Notes under the pieces: model-generated
What the model saw: the letters and a program-made list of their open reading frames with translations, nothing else
Database searches by the model: none
What the model was told of the DNA's origin: nothing
Shown here: positions 7,901-15,774 of the stretch, piece after piece
Layout: each line of letters begins with the position of its first letter
Position numbering within the stretch: position 1 is the first letter of the stretch
Translations under genes and position numbers: made by a program
NCBI RefSeq assembly: GCF_008042035.1
Contig: NZ_RDBL01000006.1
Location: forward strand, 68,639 to 106,194
From: Streptomyces sp. col6
Lineage (GTDB): Bacteria; Actinomycetota; Actinomycetes; Streptomycetales; Streptomycetaceae
Length of the DNA: 37,556 nt
Reading direction: 5' to 3'

Positions 7901-7930
7901 AGCGTAGGCCAAATTGGAACGATCGGTCAA
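7901..7930 (-). promoter_or_regulatory. TetR gene promoter with overlapping operator
   Basis: On the minus strand: TTGACC (7925-7930), 18 bp, TACGCT (7901-7906), then 7 nt to GTG 7893. GACCGATCGTTCCA (7915-7928) covers most of the -35 and differs by one base from the SDR operator core. Confidence 0.75.
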
Positions 7931-7979
7931 TTACCTCGTTCGAGTGATCACCGGTCTGGTCCCATGGGCGGAGGGGCCG

Positions 7980-8759
7980 TCAGCCGGTGGAGAGCTTGCT
8001 GACCAGGTCGATCCAGGTCTGCGCCTCGGCCCCGAAGTCGACGCTGCCGACGTCGTGGTGCGCGGCGACCCAGCTGGCGGCCGGCGGCTTGTCCTCCCAG
8101 TCGTCCTGGGCGGGGGCGGCCCTGCGCAGGTAGATCTCGCATCCGACGCGGTTGGTGACGAAGCTCAGCTCCAACTGCGGCGGCCGGCCGGCCGTGCCGA
8201 GCCGGTCGGCGAGCAGGAAGGTCTGCGTCAGGTACAGCCCGTACTCCACCGTGGGGATGCGCTCATCCGTGACGTCGCAGGCGTCGCACAGGTATCCCTC
8301 GGCGGCGAAGGCGTCGAGGACCGCCTCGTGCAGAGGTAGCGCGGCGACATGGACGAGATCGTTGTCGCTCACCGCCTCGGCATCCTCGATCTGCACTTTC
8401 GTGCTGAGTCCGAGAACCGCGCCGACGGCCTGCCCCGACACCTCGGTCACCGGGGTGTCCCAAGGCAGCCTGTGCTCGAAGGGGACACGGCGCTCCTCGC
8501 CCTTGGCGAGCTTGAAATAGGCGGACGTGCTGGGCCAGCAGATCGTCTCCGTCGTCCCGGCGCCCTCATAGGACGGTGTGACCTTGGCGAACAACTCCAG
8601 CTCGACGCCGCCCAGATCGACCTCCCGGTCGAGCGCACGCAGAAGGACTTCGCCCTGAAGCACCTCGCCGGGCCGTACGAATCCGGCCGCCACCTGGGTG
8701 TCGACCTCCAGCGGCACGGTGCCGCCCCCACCTATGCGCCGCAGGCGCTTGAACACCAT
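7980..8759 (-). CDS. spo0M: Spo0M-like sporulation control protein
   Basis: A 259-residue cytosolic protein of the Spo0M family, with an arrestin-like double beta-sandwich. It opens with MVFKRLRRIGGGG and continues with a beta strand containing VRPGEVLQGEVLL, the usual Spo0M start. The long acidic and aromatic strands (YEGAGTTETICW, ERRVPFEHRLPWDTPVTE) and the second half (LSFVTNRVGCEIYLRR, HHDVGSVDF) also fit. Length is normal. TAGCCT (8766-8771) ends 6 nt before ATG 8759 with no ribosome site, suggesting a leaderless mRNA. In Bacillus, Spo0M affects sporulation and cell shape; its role in Streptomyces is less defined. Confidence 0.9.
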   Translation of the reverse strand: MVFKRLRRIGGGGTVPLEVDTQVAAGFVRPGEVLQGEVLLRALDREVDLGGVELELFAKVTPSYEGAGTTETICWPSTSAYFKLAKGEERRVPFEHRLPWDTPVTEVSGQAVGAVLGLSTKVQIEDAEAVSDNDLVHVAALPLHEAVLDAFAAEGYLCDACDVTDERIPTVEYGLYLTQTFLLADRLGTAGRPPQLELSFVTNRVGCEIYLRRAAPAQDDWEDKPPAASWVAAHHDVGSVDFGAEAQTWIDLVSKLSTG

Positions 8760-8771
8760 GCCGATAGGCTA

Positions 8772-9000
8772 AACGGTCGTTCTGATCATGACTAGATACG
8801 AATTACGCGCGTATGCAGCCCTGATGAGTCGGCATCAGCTTTGCTCCACGCCTCTTCAGCGAGGCGGCCCGCGAGGTCGGTTCGGCCGGACAGGCCTTCC
8901 CGTCGGTCCGTGCGGCAGCAGGCTCTGCGCGGCCTCCCGCAGGGATCAGGCGTGCTGTTGTGCATGGCCGGGAGGCCACGGCGCGTCCTCGCCGGCCGCG
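8772..9000. other. Intergenic region, no gene seen
   Basis: Region between the Spo0M promoter and the stop of the GPP34 gene. I see no convincing small gene or strong hairpin. Confidence 0.5.
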
Positions 9001-9747
9001 TCAGTCCCCGCCGCCGTCCCCACCGTCGCCGTTTCCGCCGAAGACCCAGTCCAGGGGGTTCCAGCCGGTGCCCTCGGCGATCGGCTCGGCTCCGCCACGG
9101 GGGCGCGGGGCCGGGCCCCGGGCCTCGCGCACCAGGTCGCGTACGACCCGGGCTACCGGGTCCCGGCCGGCAAAGAGCGTCAACTCATCGCGCTCCCCGG
9201 ACTGATCGGCCCCGGGCAGTACCTGTCCGGCGAGACCCGTCGCGCCGACGAGCGCGGCCAGCAGCCGGGCGCGCTCGTCCACGGAGGCGCCCTGCGCCAC
9301 GGCGGTCACCCGCTCGCGCGCGGGTGCGGTGCGGTCGTCGGGGCCCACGGGGTGGCGCCGCTGCGCGATGACCCCCAGGGTCCGTGTGCGCTCCGCGCGC
9401 AGCGCCCCGCGTGCGACGAGCCGGTCGCGCCACAGCTCGTCGCTCCTGCCCGCGGTCGTCTTCAGCCCCGCGGTGTCGCGCACCCAACGCGGCAGCTTCT
9501 GCCCCTTGCGCCGTCCGGCGAGCCGTGTCAGCGCCGCGTCGAGCGCGGTGTCACCGAGCGGCGGTCCGCCGGCCCCCGTGATCCGGCCGTCCCGCACGGC
9601 GGCCCGGCCCGCGAGCAGCAACTCGGCGGCCAGCGCCCCCGCGAGACCCAGGCGCAGCAGGTGGGGCCGGCACAAGGGCCGCCCCTCGGCCGGATCGTAG
9701 GCGAGCAGCAGCAGTTCCTCGGGAAGGGTGTAGTGCTGCACGAACAC
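9001..9747 (-). CDS. GPP34 (GOLPH3/Vps74-like) family protein
   Basis: A 248-residue, mostly helical protein of the GPP34 family, related to the eukaryotic Golgi phosphoprotein GOLPH3, which binds phosphoinositides. The diagnostic N-terminus TLPEELLLLAYDPAEGRP is followed by LRLGLAGALAAELLLAGR and PLGDTALDAALTRLA. GTG 9747 follows AAGGGAGG by about 10 nt; an upstream ATG at 9816 is poorly placed. The last 20 residues are a Gly/Asp tail (NGDGGDGGGD), probably disordered. Streptomyces genomes carry many paralogues and the bacterial role is unclear. It stands as a single gene. Confidence 0.9.
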   Translation of the reverse strand: MFVQHYTLPEELLLLAYDPAEGRPLCRPHLLRLGLAGALAAELLLAGRAAVRDGRITGAGGPPLGDTALDAALTRLAGRRKGQKLPRWVRDTAGLKTTAGRSDELWRDRLVARGALRAERTRTLGVIAQRRHPVGPDDRTAPARERVTAVAQGASVDERARLLAALVGATGLAGQVLPGADQSGERDELTLFAGRDPVARVVRDLVREARGPAPRPRGGAEPIAEGTGWNPLDWVFGGNGDGGDGGGD

Positions 9748-9859
9748 GACGGCGCGGCCTCCCTTGAGCGCAACGGACGAGGGCCCATGCTCGCACGCGC
9801 CCGCGAAGGCCGTCATCGTGAGCGACTACGGCCCCGCCGGAAAGAGGCCGGGCGCGACG

Positions 9860-10360
9860 TCAGACGACAACCGGACTGCGCCGCTCGACCAGCACCACGT
9901 CCCGCCAGCGGCCGTGCTGGAGGCCGACACGCTCGCGGATGCCGATCACCCGGAAGCCGGCCCGCTCGTGCACGGCGAGGCTCGCGGTGTTCTCCGGGAA
10001 GATCCCGGACTGGATGGTCCAGATCCCCGCCGCCTCGGTGGAGCCGATGAGCGCCTTGAGCAGGACGGACGCGACGCCCCGGCCGTGGGCGCCCGGACGA
10101 ACGTAGACGGAGTGCTCGACCACTCCGGCGTACGCGCGCCGCCGGGAGACCCGCGCGGCTGCCACCCAGCCGAGGACCCGCCCGGCCTCGTCGACGGCGG
10201 CGAAGCGGTGCTCGGGCAGTTTGGCGGCGTCGAACTCCGCCCAGGTGGGCGCGGCGGTCTCGAACGTGGCGTTCCCCTCGTCGATGCCGGCCCGGTAGAT
10301 CGCGATCACCTCATCGGCGTGCCCGGCGGTCAGCGGTACGACGAGGACGGAGTCGTTCAC
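9860..10360 (-). CDS. GNAT acetyltransferase, phosphinothricin acetyltransferase-like
   Basis: A 166-residue acetyl-CoA-dependent N-acetyltransferase resembling the PAT/Bar/YncA group. Family features are IYRAGIDEGNATFET near the N-terminus, EHSVYVRPGAHGRGVASVLL (acetyl-CoA loop R-x-x-G-x-G/A), SGIFPENTASLAVHERAGFR and GRWRDVVLVER at the end. Substrate could be phosphinothricin-like amino acids, methionine derivatives or another amine. GTG 10360 overlaps the upstream gene's TGA as GTGA, so the two are translationally coupled. Confidence 0.9.
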   Translation of the reverse strand: MNDSVLVVPLTAGHADEVIAIYRAGIDEGNATFETAAPTWAEFDAAKLPEHRFAAVDEAGRVLGWVAAARVSRRRAYAGVVEHSVYVRPGAHGRGVASVLLKALIGSTEAAGIWTIQSGIFPENTASLAVHERAGFRVIGIRERVGLQHGRWRDVVLVERRSPVVV

Positions 10361-11235
10361 GCGTCGGCGGCCGTGGTCCCGTAACCGGCCGACCGCAGGG
10401 CACCCAGCGCCTCGTCGCGGCGCCGTTCCGGTACGAGCACCAGGTCGGCGTGGTACGTCGAAGCGGTGAACACCGGAATCGCGGCGCGGGCCAGCGGCGT
10501 GAGAACGGCGGCGAGCAGCCCCGGCTCGTCGAGTCCGTGGTCCGGGTCGCCGTCGTACAGCGCGATCCAGCGATCGGCCGGAGGAACCGAGCCGCCCGCG
10601 GCCCGGATCACCGTCAGGCCCTCCGGCGCCCGCACCACGGCGAGCCAGTCGTCATCACGCGGTTCCCGCAGTTCCGGGTGGTGTTCGAGGGCCAGGGCCG
10701 CGTCCAGTACGCGCAGCCGACGCGTGGGACGGGCCGGGCGCGGAGCCAGGTCGAGGGTGAAGGCCACGCGGTCGAGGCCGGGGCCGTCGTAGTCCGGCAG
10801 GGCGGGCGCGGCCGTGAAGCCGAGCCGGGTGTGGAAGGCCTGGGACGCGGTGTTCTCCGGGCTGGTGATGCAGTGCACGTACCGCCGGCCGTGCGCGCGG
10901 GCGAGCGTGAAGAAGGCGCGGTAGAGGGCGCTCCCGATCCCCTGTCCGTGCAGCGCCGGGTCGACGCCGACGAAGTGCACGTAGGCGACGTCCGGCTCGG
11001 ACGGTGACAGGAAGCCGACGAGGAACGCGGCGGGATTCCCGTCGGGATCCTCGACCAGGAAGCTGGTTCCGGTGAAGTGCTGGAAGTACAGACGGGGGAG
11101 CAGCAGCGCGCGCTCGAGCGCCCCCGCCTCACCCTTGAGCCCGCCCCACCACGTGTTCAGCACGGCCTGCACGCGCCGGTGATCCTCGGCGGTGGGGTGT
11201 CGCGCGGTCAGCCCGGCGGGCAGGTCGTTGATCAC
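10357..11235 (-). CDS. GNAT acetyltransferase fused to ACT (CASTOR-like) module
   Basis: A 292-residue two-part protein. Residues 8-155 are a GNAT domain with VHFVGVDPALHGQGIGSALYRAFF (the G-x-G acetyl-CoA loop) and TSPENTASQAFHTRLGF. Residues 172-290 resemble tandem ACT domains of the ACT_7/CASTOR type: RWIALYDGDPDHGLDEPG, PLARAAIPVFTASTYHADL and LVPERRRDEALGALRSAGY. ACT modules usually bind amino acids, so acetylation may be sensed or gated by one. The GTG start at 11235 lies 6 nt after TACACT, so the mRNA is probably leaderless. It shares a GTGA junction with the next GNAT gene. Ligand and substrate are unknown. Confidence 0.85.
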   Translation of the reverse strand: MINDLPAGLTARHPTAEDHRRVQAVLNTWWGGLKGEAGALERALLLPRLYFQHFTGTSFLVEDPDGNPAAFLVGFLSPSEPDVAYVHFVGVDPALHGQGIGSALYRAFFTLARAHGRRYVHCITSPENTASQAFHTRLGFTAAPALPDYDGPGLDRVAFTLDLAPRPARPTRRLRVLDAALALEHHPELREPRDDDWLAVVRAPEGLTVIRAAGGSVPPADRWIALYDGDPDHGLDEPGLLAAVLTPLARAAIPVFTASTYHADLVLVPERRRDEALGALRSAGYGTTAADA

Positions 11236-11241
11236 GCGGGC

Positions 11242-11247
11242 AGTGTA
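11242..11247 (-). promoter_or_regulatory. -10 box TACACT for leaderless GNAT-ACT operon
   Basis: TACACT on the minus strand ends 6 nt before GTG 11235, which has no ribosome site. Confidence 0.5.
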
Positions 11248-11333
11248 GGGGCAGCGCCCGGCGCCGGTCGCCCGGACCGCGCGTTGCGGTCCGGGCCCCG
11301 CGCCGTGTGCCGCCGCGTCGCGGAGGCGGCGGG

Positions 11334-11549
11334 TCAGCTCTGTGCGGCGTCGTCGCCCGGCTGCTCCGAGCCCTCGGCCAGGCCCGCCCTCTCCCGCATC
11401 TTGCGCACCAGCTCCGCCTTTCGGTCGGCGGCGCCCTTGCGGTCGAGGTTGCGGTGCGGGCCGTTGTTCTGCCGTTCGGCGCGCGACAGCCTCTTGCGCT
11501 GGCCGCCGCCCATGCCCACGGGGTTGTTGATGTTCTTGCTCACGGTCAT
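11334..11549 (-). CDS. Small basic protein, DUF6243-like
   Basis: A 71-residue hydrophilic protein with an N-terminus INNPVGMGGGQRKRLSRAE, a central NNGPHRNLDRKGAADRKAELVRKMRER and an acidic tail. I recognise it as a small conserved Streptomyces protein of the DUF6243 type. It has no membrane segment and no cysteines. ATG 11549 follows GGGAGA. Function unknown. The dense Arg/Lys/Asn content suggests nucleic acid or ribosome binding, but this is a guess. Confidence 0.8.
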   Translation of the reverse strand: MTVSKNINNPVGMGGGQRKRLSRAERQNNGPHRNLDRKGAADRKAELVRKMRERAGLAEGSEQPGDDAAQS

Positions 11550-11748
11550 GAGGTCTCCCGAAGGGGTCTGAGGTGGTTCACGGATTCATCGGTGGGGAAC
11601 AGGCACCGCGACGCCAGTGGCCGCGCTTGCACATTTCGTACGGAGCACCGGATCCGTGGAACCCGGCGCACACTCACGGACAGCCGGGCCGTCGGCGTAC
11701 CTGTGGCCGGCACATGAATGGCGCACTTCAAAGATTGTGGACCACGCG
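11550..11748. other. Intergenic region upstream of the DUF6243-like gene
   Basis: Promoter region of the small gene and downstream region of the TetR gene. Apart from the hairpin at 11749-11773 I see no gene or convincing operator. Confidence 0.5.
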
Positions 11749-11773
11749 GGGCTCCCGGGCGGCACGGGAGCCC
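11749..11773 (-). terminator. Probable terminator of TetR gene
   Basis: GGGCTCCCG (11749-11757) and CGGGAGCCC (11765-11773) are perfect 9-bp arms around 7 nt, about 80 bp after the TetR stop. Confidence 0.6.
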
Positions 11774-11852
11774 AGGGCTCAGAGGAACAGGCGACGGGAA
11801 GCCGCCGCGTACTCCGTCATCGCGGGGGTCGCCCGCAGTGGTGCGCGGACGG

Positions 11853-12476
11853 TCAGTCGGCCGCACTGTGCGTACCGAGGGGGGAGCGGTGCCGGTCCAC
11901 GATCCCCTCGACAGCTTTCATCAGGCGGTCTCCCGTCTGATCGATGCTTCCGTTCTGTGTGCTGACCTGGGCCCCTTCGAGTGCGAAGGTGATCTCGGCC
12001 GCGGCCTGTCCGGGGTCGCGCATCTGCGCTTCGGTGCACATGCCGATCAGCCTGCGGCTCTGGCGGGCCTTGTGGTCCTCGATCACTTGCCGTGCCGGAT
12101 GAAGGCGGTCGGGAAGCTCGGCGAGGGAGTTGATGAACGGGCAACCCCTGTATGAGATCGCCGACAGCCCTTCGGCGATGAATCGGGCCAGGCCGAGAAT
12201 CTGTTCCTCGGGCCGGTCGGGATATTCGGCTTCCACCCGGTCGAAGGCCGCCTGATAGTCCGCAGCGACGATCCGCAGCCACTCCGCGACCAGCGCGTCC
12301 TTGGTCTCGAAGTGCCGGTAGATCGCCATTTTGGTGGTCTCGGCCTTGTCGGCGATCGCCTGGACCCCCACCAGCCGGATCCCTTCTCGCTGGAAGAGCT
12401 CTTCGGCGGCGTCGAGAATGCGCTCGCGAGGCGGCAGCTTCGCCACTCTGCTCGGCCTGCTGAGGGTCGATGCCAT
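11853..12476 (-). CDS. TetR family regulator of the divergent amidase
   Basis: A 207-residue TetR-type repressor. The helix-turn-helix lies at about residues 18-62 (RILDAAEELFQREGIRLVGV, then KAETTKMAIYRHFETKDAL). The C-terminal domain contains YRGCPFINSLAELPD, seen in one branch of TetR regulators that respond to small organic ligands. ATG 12476 follows CCGGAG. It is divergent from the amidase gene; the 115-bp gap carries strong nested palindromes, so control of both genes from one operator is likely. The ligand may be an amidase substrate. Confidence 0.92.
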   Translation of the reverse strand: MASTLSRPSRVAKLPPRERILDAAEELFQREGIRLVGVQAIADKAETTKMAIYRHFETKDALVAEWLRIVAADYQAAFDRVEAEYPDRPEEQILGLARFIAEGLSAISYRGCPFINSLAELPDRLHPARQVIEDHKARQSRRLIGMCTEAQMRDPGQAAAEITFALEGAQVSTQNGSIDQTGDRLMKAVEGIVDRHRSPLGTHSAAD

Positions 12477-12533
12477 GACTACTCCGGTCGATCGTGCGGT
12501 TCACACCCTCGCCACGGTACCAGTCGGACCCAC

Positions 12534-12571
12534 ACGATACCGTTGAGTATCGTTCAGCACTCAACGGTATC
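12534..12571. promoter_or_regulatory. Nested TetR operators between regulator and amidase
   Basis: ACGATAC (12534-12540), 6 bp, GTATCGT (12547-12553) is a perfect 20-bp palindrome. Overlapping it, GATACCGTTGAGT (12536-12548) and ACTCAACGGTATC (12559-12571) are perfect 13-bp inverted arms around 10 bp. The sites lie 20-57 bp before the amidase start and would cover its promoter. Confidence 0.8.
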
Positions 12572-12590
12572 TTCTTGGTGGGGAGTGACA

Positions 12591-14042
12591 GTGAAAGCTT
12601 CTGAGTACGTGAGTTTCGACGCGGTCGGGCTGGCGGAGCTGGTGGCCGCGGGTGAGGTACTCCCCGCCGAGTTGGAGGCAGCCGCACGCCAAGCTGTGCA
12701 GGCGGTCGATCCGCAGATCAACGCCGTCGTGGAGACCTGGCAGACCGACGACGAACCTGCCCCTGGCAGCACACCACTGGCCGGCGTCCCCTTTCTGATC
12801 AAAGACATCGCGGTGGCCATGGCCGGGAGGCGGATGGAGCTGGGAAGCCGCCTGGCGGCCGGTAACGTCGTCGGCGCCGACTCCTCGCTGATGCAGCGCT
12901 TCCGGCGCGCGGGCCTTGTGACGTTCGGGCGCACCGCGACACCGGAGATGGCTTATGGCATCTCGACGGAATCTGCGTTGTACGGCGTGACCCGTAACCC
13001 GTGGGATGTGGAGCGCAGTGCAGGAGGGTCCAGTGGAGGCGCTGCCGCCGCTGTCGCTGCGGGGGTGGTTCCGGCTGCCCATGGCACCGATGCCGCCGGA
13101 TCGCTCCGTATCCCCGCCGCCTACAACGGCCTCTTCGGGATCAAGCCGACCCGTGGCCGGGTGTCCATGGGGCCCGACGTCGACGAGGTCTTCAGCGGCC
13201 TGGCCGTCCACGGCAGCGTCAGCCGCACCGTACGCGACAGTGCGGTACTGCTCGACCGGATGCGCGGCCCGGAATCGGGCGACCCCTACTTCGCCCCGCA
13301 GCCGTCACGGCCGTACGCGGAGGAAGTCACCCGTCATCCGGGCTCGTTGCGCATCGGTGTTCTCGCCCAGGCGTGGGGCGGCCACCGCACCACCGCACCG
13401 GTGACCGACGCCCTCTCCCGCACCGTGCGGTTGCTTGAATTCCTTGGTCATCAGGTAGCGGAGGTTGAGGTCGGCCTCGGCGTCGGCTGGGAGGAATTCG
13501 TCCTGGCCAACGCCCGACTCATGACGGTGAACCTCACCACTCTGGTCGACGGGCTGGCCGCCGCCTTCGGCCGTCCCATCGACTCCTCGACGCTTGAACC
13601 GGCGACCCTCGCCGGCTACCACTACGGGCATCGGGTCGCCGGCGCGCAATTCCACACCGCTCTCGCGATGCGGAACCGAGTCGCCCGAAGCCTGGCGCGG
13701 TACTTCGACGCGTACGACATCCTCCTCACGCCAACCCTGCCTGAGCCTCCCGTGTCTCTCGGCACGCACACGGCGCGTGCGGAGGCACTGGACGGCCTCG
13801 GCTGGATCGAGCGCATCCATGACCTGTCGCCGTTCACCATGCCGTTCAACGTGGCAGGCACACCCGCCATGTCCGTACCCGTGACGGCCGACGCCGGGAC
13901 GGGGCTCCCGGTCGGCATGCAGTTCGCCGCCGGTTATGGCCTCGAAGGCCGGCTCTTCCGCCTCGCCGGACAACTCGAACAGGCAAGTCCGTGGTCAGGC
14001 CGAATCCCCACGGTTTGGGCAGGGAACCAGTCAGCCCGCTGA
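12591..14042 (+). CDS. Amidase signature family hydrolase
   Basis: A 483-residue cytosolic amidase that cleaves C-N amide bonds. The Ser-cisSer-Lys triad is visible: Lys71 (PFLIKDIAV), Ser147 ([15 protein letters not shown]) and nucleophile Ser171 ([16 protein letters not shown]). The Ser147-Ser171 spacing of 24 equals that of malonamidase E2. [13 protein letters not shown] and the C-terminal [23 protein letters not shown] also fit. GTG 12591 is chosen because GGGGAG lies 5 nt upstream; the open frame extends further up only by chance. Without gatB or gatC neighbours it is not a GatA. Expression is probably repressed by the divergent TetR. Confidence 0.93.
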   Translation: MKASEYVSFDAVGLAELVAAGEVLPAELEAAARQAVQAVDPQINAVVETWQTDDEPAPGSTPLAGVPFLIKDIAVAMAGRRMELGSRLAAGNVVGADSSLMQRFRRAGLVTFGRTATPEMAYGISTESALYGVTRNPWDVERSAGGSSGGAAAAVAAGVVPAAHGTDAAGSLRIPAAYNGLFGIKPTRGRVSMGPDVDEVFSGLAVHGSVSRTVRDSAVLLDRMRGPESGDPYFAPQPSRPYAEEVTRHPGSLRIGVLAQAWGGHRTTAPVTDALSRTVRLLEFLGHQVAEVEVGLGVGWEEFVLANARLMTVNLTTLVDGLAAAFGRPIDSSTLEPATLAGYHYGHRVAGAQFHTALAMRNRVARSLARYFDAYDILLTPTLPEPPVSLGTHTARAEALDGLGWIERIHDLSPFTMPFNVAGTPAMSVPVTADAGTGLPVGMQFAAGYGLEGRLFRLAGQLEQASPWSGRIPTVWAGNQSAR

Positions 14043-14270
14043 AGAATGCTCCCATCACGCCGCAGCGGGACATCGACGGATTGATCTGGGCTGCGGTGGC
14101 TGGTGGGCGCCGAGGGCACGCGTGAAGGGCGAAGGAAGGGCCATTCGCTACCCGGCGTGCCCAGGCGGCGAGTTGTGCAGTGCCGTACATGAGTGTCCCG
14201 AGGAGGGCACCGTACGTCGCCTTGGGTCGCGCAGAGGGCACGCGGCCCACACGGCGTCCAGGAAACGGCG
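14043..14270. other. Gene-poor flank of integration site
   Basis: Region between the amidase stop and the tRNA-derived repeat. It shows open frames on both strands, but none with a clear start, ribosome site or recognisable family. Confidence 0.4.
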
Positions 14271-14299
14271 AAACCCCCAGGCCGTTGACCTGAGGGTTT
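14271..14299. terminator. Degenerate copy of the tRNA-Gly terminator
   Basis: AAACCCCCAGG pairs with CCTGAGGGTTT with one mismatch. It resembles the hairpin beside the intact tRNA (17892-17920) and lies at the same position relative to the repeated tRNA 3' end. Confidence 0.6.
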
Positions 14300-14302
14300 G
14301 CG

Positions 14303-14348
14303 GGAAGAGCGGGTGACGAGAATCGAACTCGCGCTCTGAGCTTGGGAA
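14303..14348 (-). repeat. att-type direct repeat: tRNA-Gly 3' half, copy 1
   Basis: 46 bp identical to 17923-17968, covering the tRNA from the anticodon loop to the 3' end plus 5 flanking bases. The 5' half of the tRNA is absent, so it is not a functional gene. This is the expected scar of a tyrosine-integrase element inserted into the tRNA 3' end, marking the distal end of the island. Confidence 0.85.
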
Positions 14349-14517
14349 TCAGCGGCTCCCAGGCTGTTGCAGGGGCTCTGACCTGCGATTTCCAATTGAT
14401 CAGGTCGGCGGCTCCCCGTTTCTGGGATCCGTATCCAACCGCTGTTGTCCCCTCTGCTGGGCACGGGTAGGGCACGGGAGCCGGCAGTGCGCCGCGCGAT
14501 CCGGGCGGGCCGGCTGG

Positions 14518-14919
14518 TCAGAGAGGGATGATGCGAACCTGGCTGCCGCAGAGCTTGGTCATGTCATCGCTGTCGGACGTCAACAGGGCGACGGGTTCCG
14601 GCTGGCGGAGTGCGACCTCGGCGACCGTGGCGTCGATGGCGTACTTGTGCCCGTGCAGCCCAGCTCCCTTGAGGAGCTCAGCCGCCGCTTTCGCCGCCTG
14701 TTCGGTCACGGGCTCCACCCTGACGCGGGACAGGGCCCAGTTCAGGCGAGGCATGTTGGTGCGGGAGTGGCTGACTTCCACGATGGTGTTGGCGCCGATC
14801 ACCAGGTCGGCTCCCATGTCGTGGAAGACCTGAAGCATCGCGAGCAGCTTGCGATCCTGCGCAATCCAGGCGGAGAGACCTTCCGAGTCCAGGACGACGG
14901 TCTCGATGCGCTCGCTCAC
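14518..14919 (-). CDS. PIN-domain toxin of a VapBC-like pair
   Basis: A 133-residue protein with a PIN ribonuclease fold. Acidic residues are placed as in VapC toxins: Asp11 (VVLDSEGLSAW), a central Glu (NTIVEVSH), an Asp in YAIDATVAEVAL and Asp residues in LLTSDSDDMTKL. Expected activity is Mg-dependent RNA cleavage in the cytosol, neutralised by the upstream antitoxin. GTG 14919 overlaps the antitoxin stop as GTGA. It lies within the tRNA-Gly island, which fits stabilisation of mobile DNA. A damaged second copy lies at 15539-15648. Confidence 0.85.
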   Translation of the reverse strand: MSERIETVVLDSEGLSAWIAQDRKLLAMLQVFHDMGADLVIGANTIVEVSHSRTNMPRLNWALSRVRVEPVTEQAAKAAAELLKGAGLHGHKYAIDATVAEVALRQPEPVALLTSDSDDMTKLCGSQVRIIPL

Positions 14920-15164
14920 GCGGCGTCCGCGCCCGTGGAGGTGCCGGCGGAGCCGACGATCTTCGCGCGAGCCTCGGCGAGCTCTTCGTCGCTGAAGGCT
15001 CCGTGCTCCTCCTCATAGCGGCGGAGGTCGTCGCCCAGGAGTTGGTGCCGGATCTGGCGGGCTACGGCTTCCGCCACGTAGCCGGAGACGTTGTCCGTGA
15101 GCTTGCGGAGCTCCGCCACCTGATCACTGGGGAGCGTGACGGTGATGCGAGTCGTTGAGGACAT
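14916..15164 (-). CDS. Ribbon-helix-helix-like antitoxin
   Basis: An 82-residue protein. The N-terminal 45 residues (STTRITVTLPSDQVAELRKL, then NVSGYVAEAVARQI) form a ribbon-helix-helix-like DNA-binding domain. The acidic C-terminal region (YEEEHGAFSDEELAEARAK) should wrap the toxin. ATG 15164 lies 6 nt after TATGCT, so translation may be leaderless. The GCATAC/GTATGC palindrome overlapping that -10 box is the likely autoregulatory operator. Confidence 0.85.
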   Translation of the reverse strand: MSSTTRITVTLPSDQVAELRKLTDNVSGYVAEAVARQIRHQLLGDDLRRYEEEHGAFSDEELAEARAKIVGSAGTSTGADAA

Positions 15165-15170
15165 GAGTCA

Positions 15171-15187
15171 AGCATACTGGAGTATGC
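15171..15187. promoter_or_regulatory. Antitoxin operator and -10 box
   Basis: GCATAC (15172-15177), TGGA, GTATGC (15182-15187) is a perfect hyphenated palindrome. TATGCT, the minus-strand -10 candidate, occupies 15171-15176, so repressor and polymerase should exclude each other. Confidence 0.7.
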
Positions 15188-15348
15188 GAGGATCGGCTTG
15201 AGTCAGGCCCTGCCTTGATGGTGGCGACCGCATGCGTCGGGTGTTGACAGAGCGGCCGCTCTCCGGCCGTCCACTGCGGGCAAGGATTTGGACCCACGCC
15301 GCTGAAGGGCAAGCGAAAGGACCCGGTCATCGACCAGGGCCCTGATCA

Positions 15349-15392
15349 AAGAGCGGGTGACGAGAAGCGAACTCGCGCTCTGAGCTTGGGAA
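15349..15392 (-). repeat. att-type direct repeat: tRNA-Gly 3' half, copy 2
   Basis: 44 bp matching the tRNA 3' half with one mismatch (T to G at the position matching 14322). The following bases (ATCAGCGG) match copy 1 rather than the tRNA, so copies 1 and 2 come from related element ends. It divides the island into two units. Confidence 0.8.
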
Positions 15393-15538
15393 TCAGCGGT
15401 GCTTGGGCCGTTGAATTGGCTCTGAACTGTGCTTTTACATGGACCGGGACGCATGGCTATGAGCTATGGGGACCGCACCCGACTGTTGTTGTCTGCTCTG
15501 CTGGGCACGGATGGGGCACGGGGGTGGGCGGCGAGACG

Positions 15539-15648
15539 ATCCAGGCGGAGAGCTCTTCCGAGTCCAGGACGACGGTCTCGATGCGCTCGCTCACGCGGTG
15601 CCCGCGCCCTTGGAGGCGTCTGCGGGATCGAAGATCTTCGCGCGGGCT
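15539..15648 (-). pseudogene. Remnant of a second toxin-antitoxin module
   Basis: About 107 bp closely match 14864-14969. The piece contains the last 19 codons of an antitoxin, its stop in the same GTGA overlap, and the first 20 or so codons of the PIN toxin (RIETVVLDSEELSAWI). The rest of both genes is gone. On the toxin side the homology stops within 20 bp of the shared arm TCTGCTGGGCACGG (15495-15508), pointing to an internal deletion. Confidence 0.85.
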
Positions 15649-15774
15649 GGCGGACTTGCCCTTGAGAGACCTCAACGCTCCACTGTGTGAGCTAGGTCAC
15701 ACGCTGGAGGACGATCATCTTGCCGCTCGTCGACGGTCATATGGGTGACGCCGTCGCAACGAGGAAGGCACGCC

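Noticed and set aside
14100..14260. Possible transposase fragment on the minus strand
   Set aside because: The translated text has no catalytic motif or terminal repeats; likeness was too vague to report.
14303..15392. Possible extra tRNA-Gly genes
   Set aside because: Both copies hold only the 3' half with the anticodon region; acceptor 5' arm and D arm are missing, so they are integration scars.
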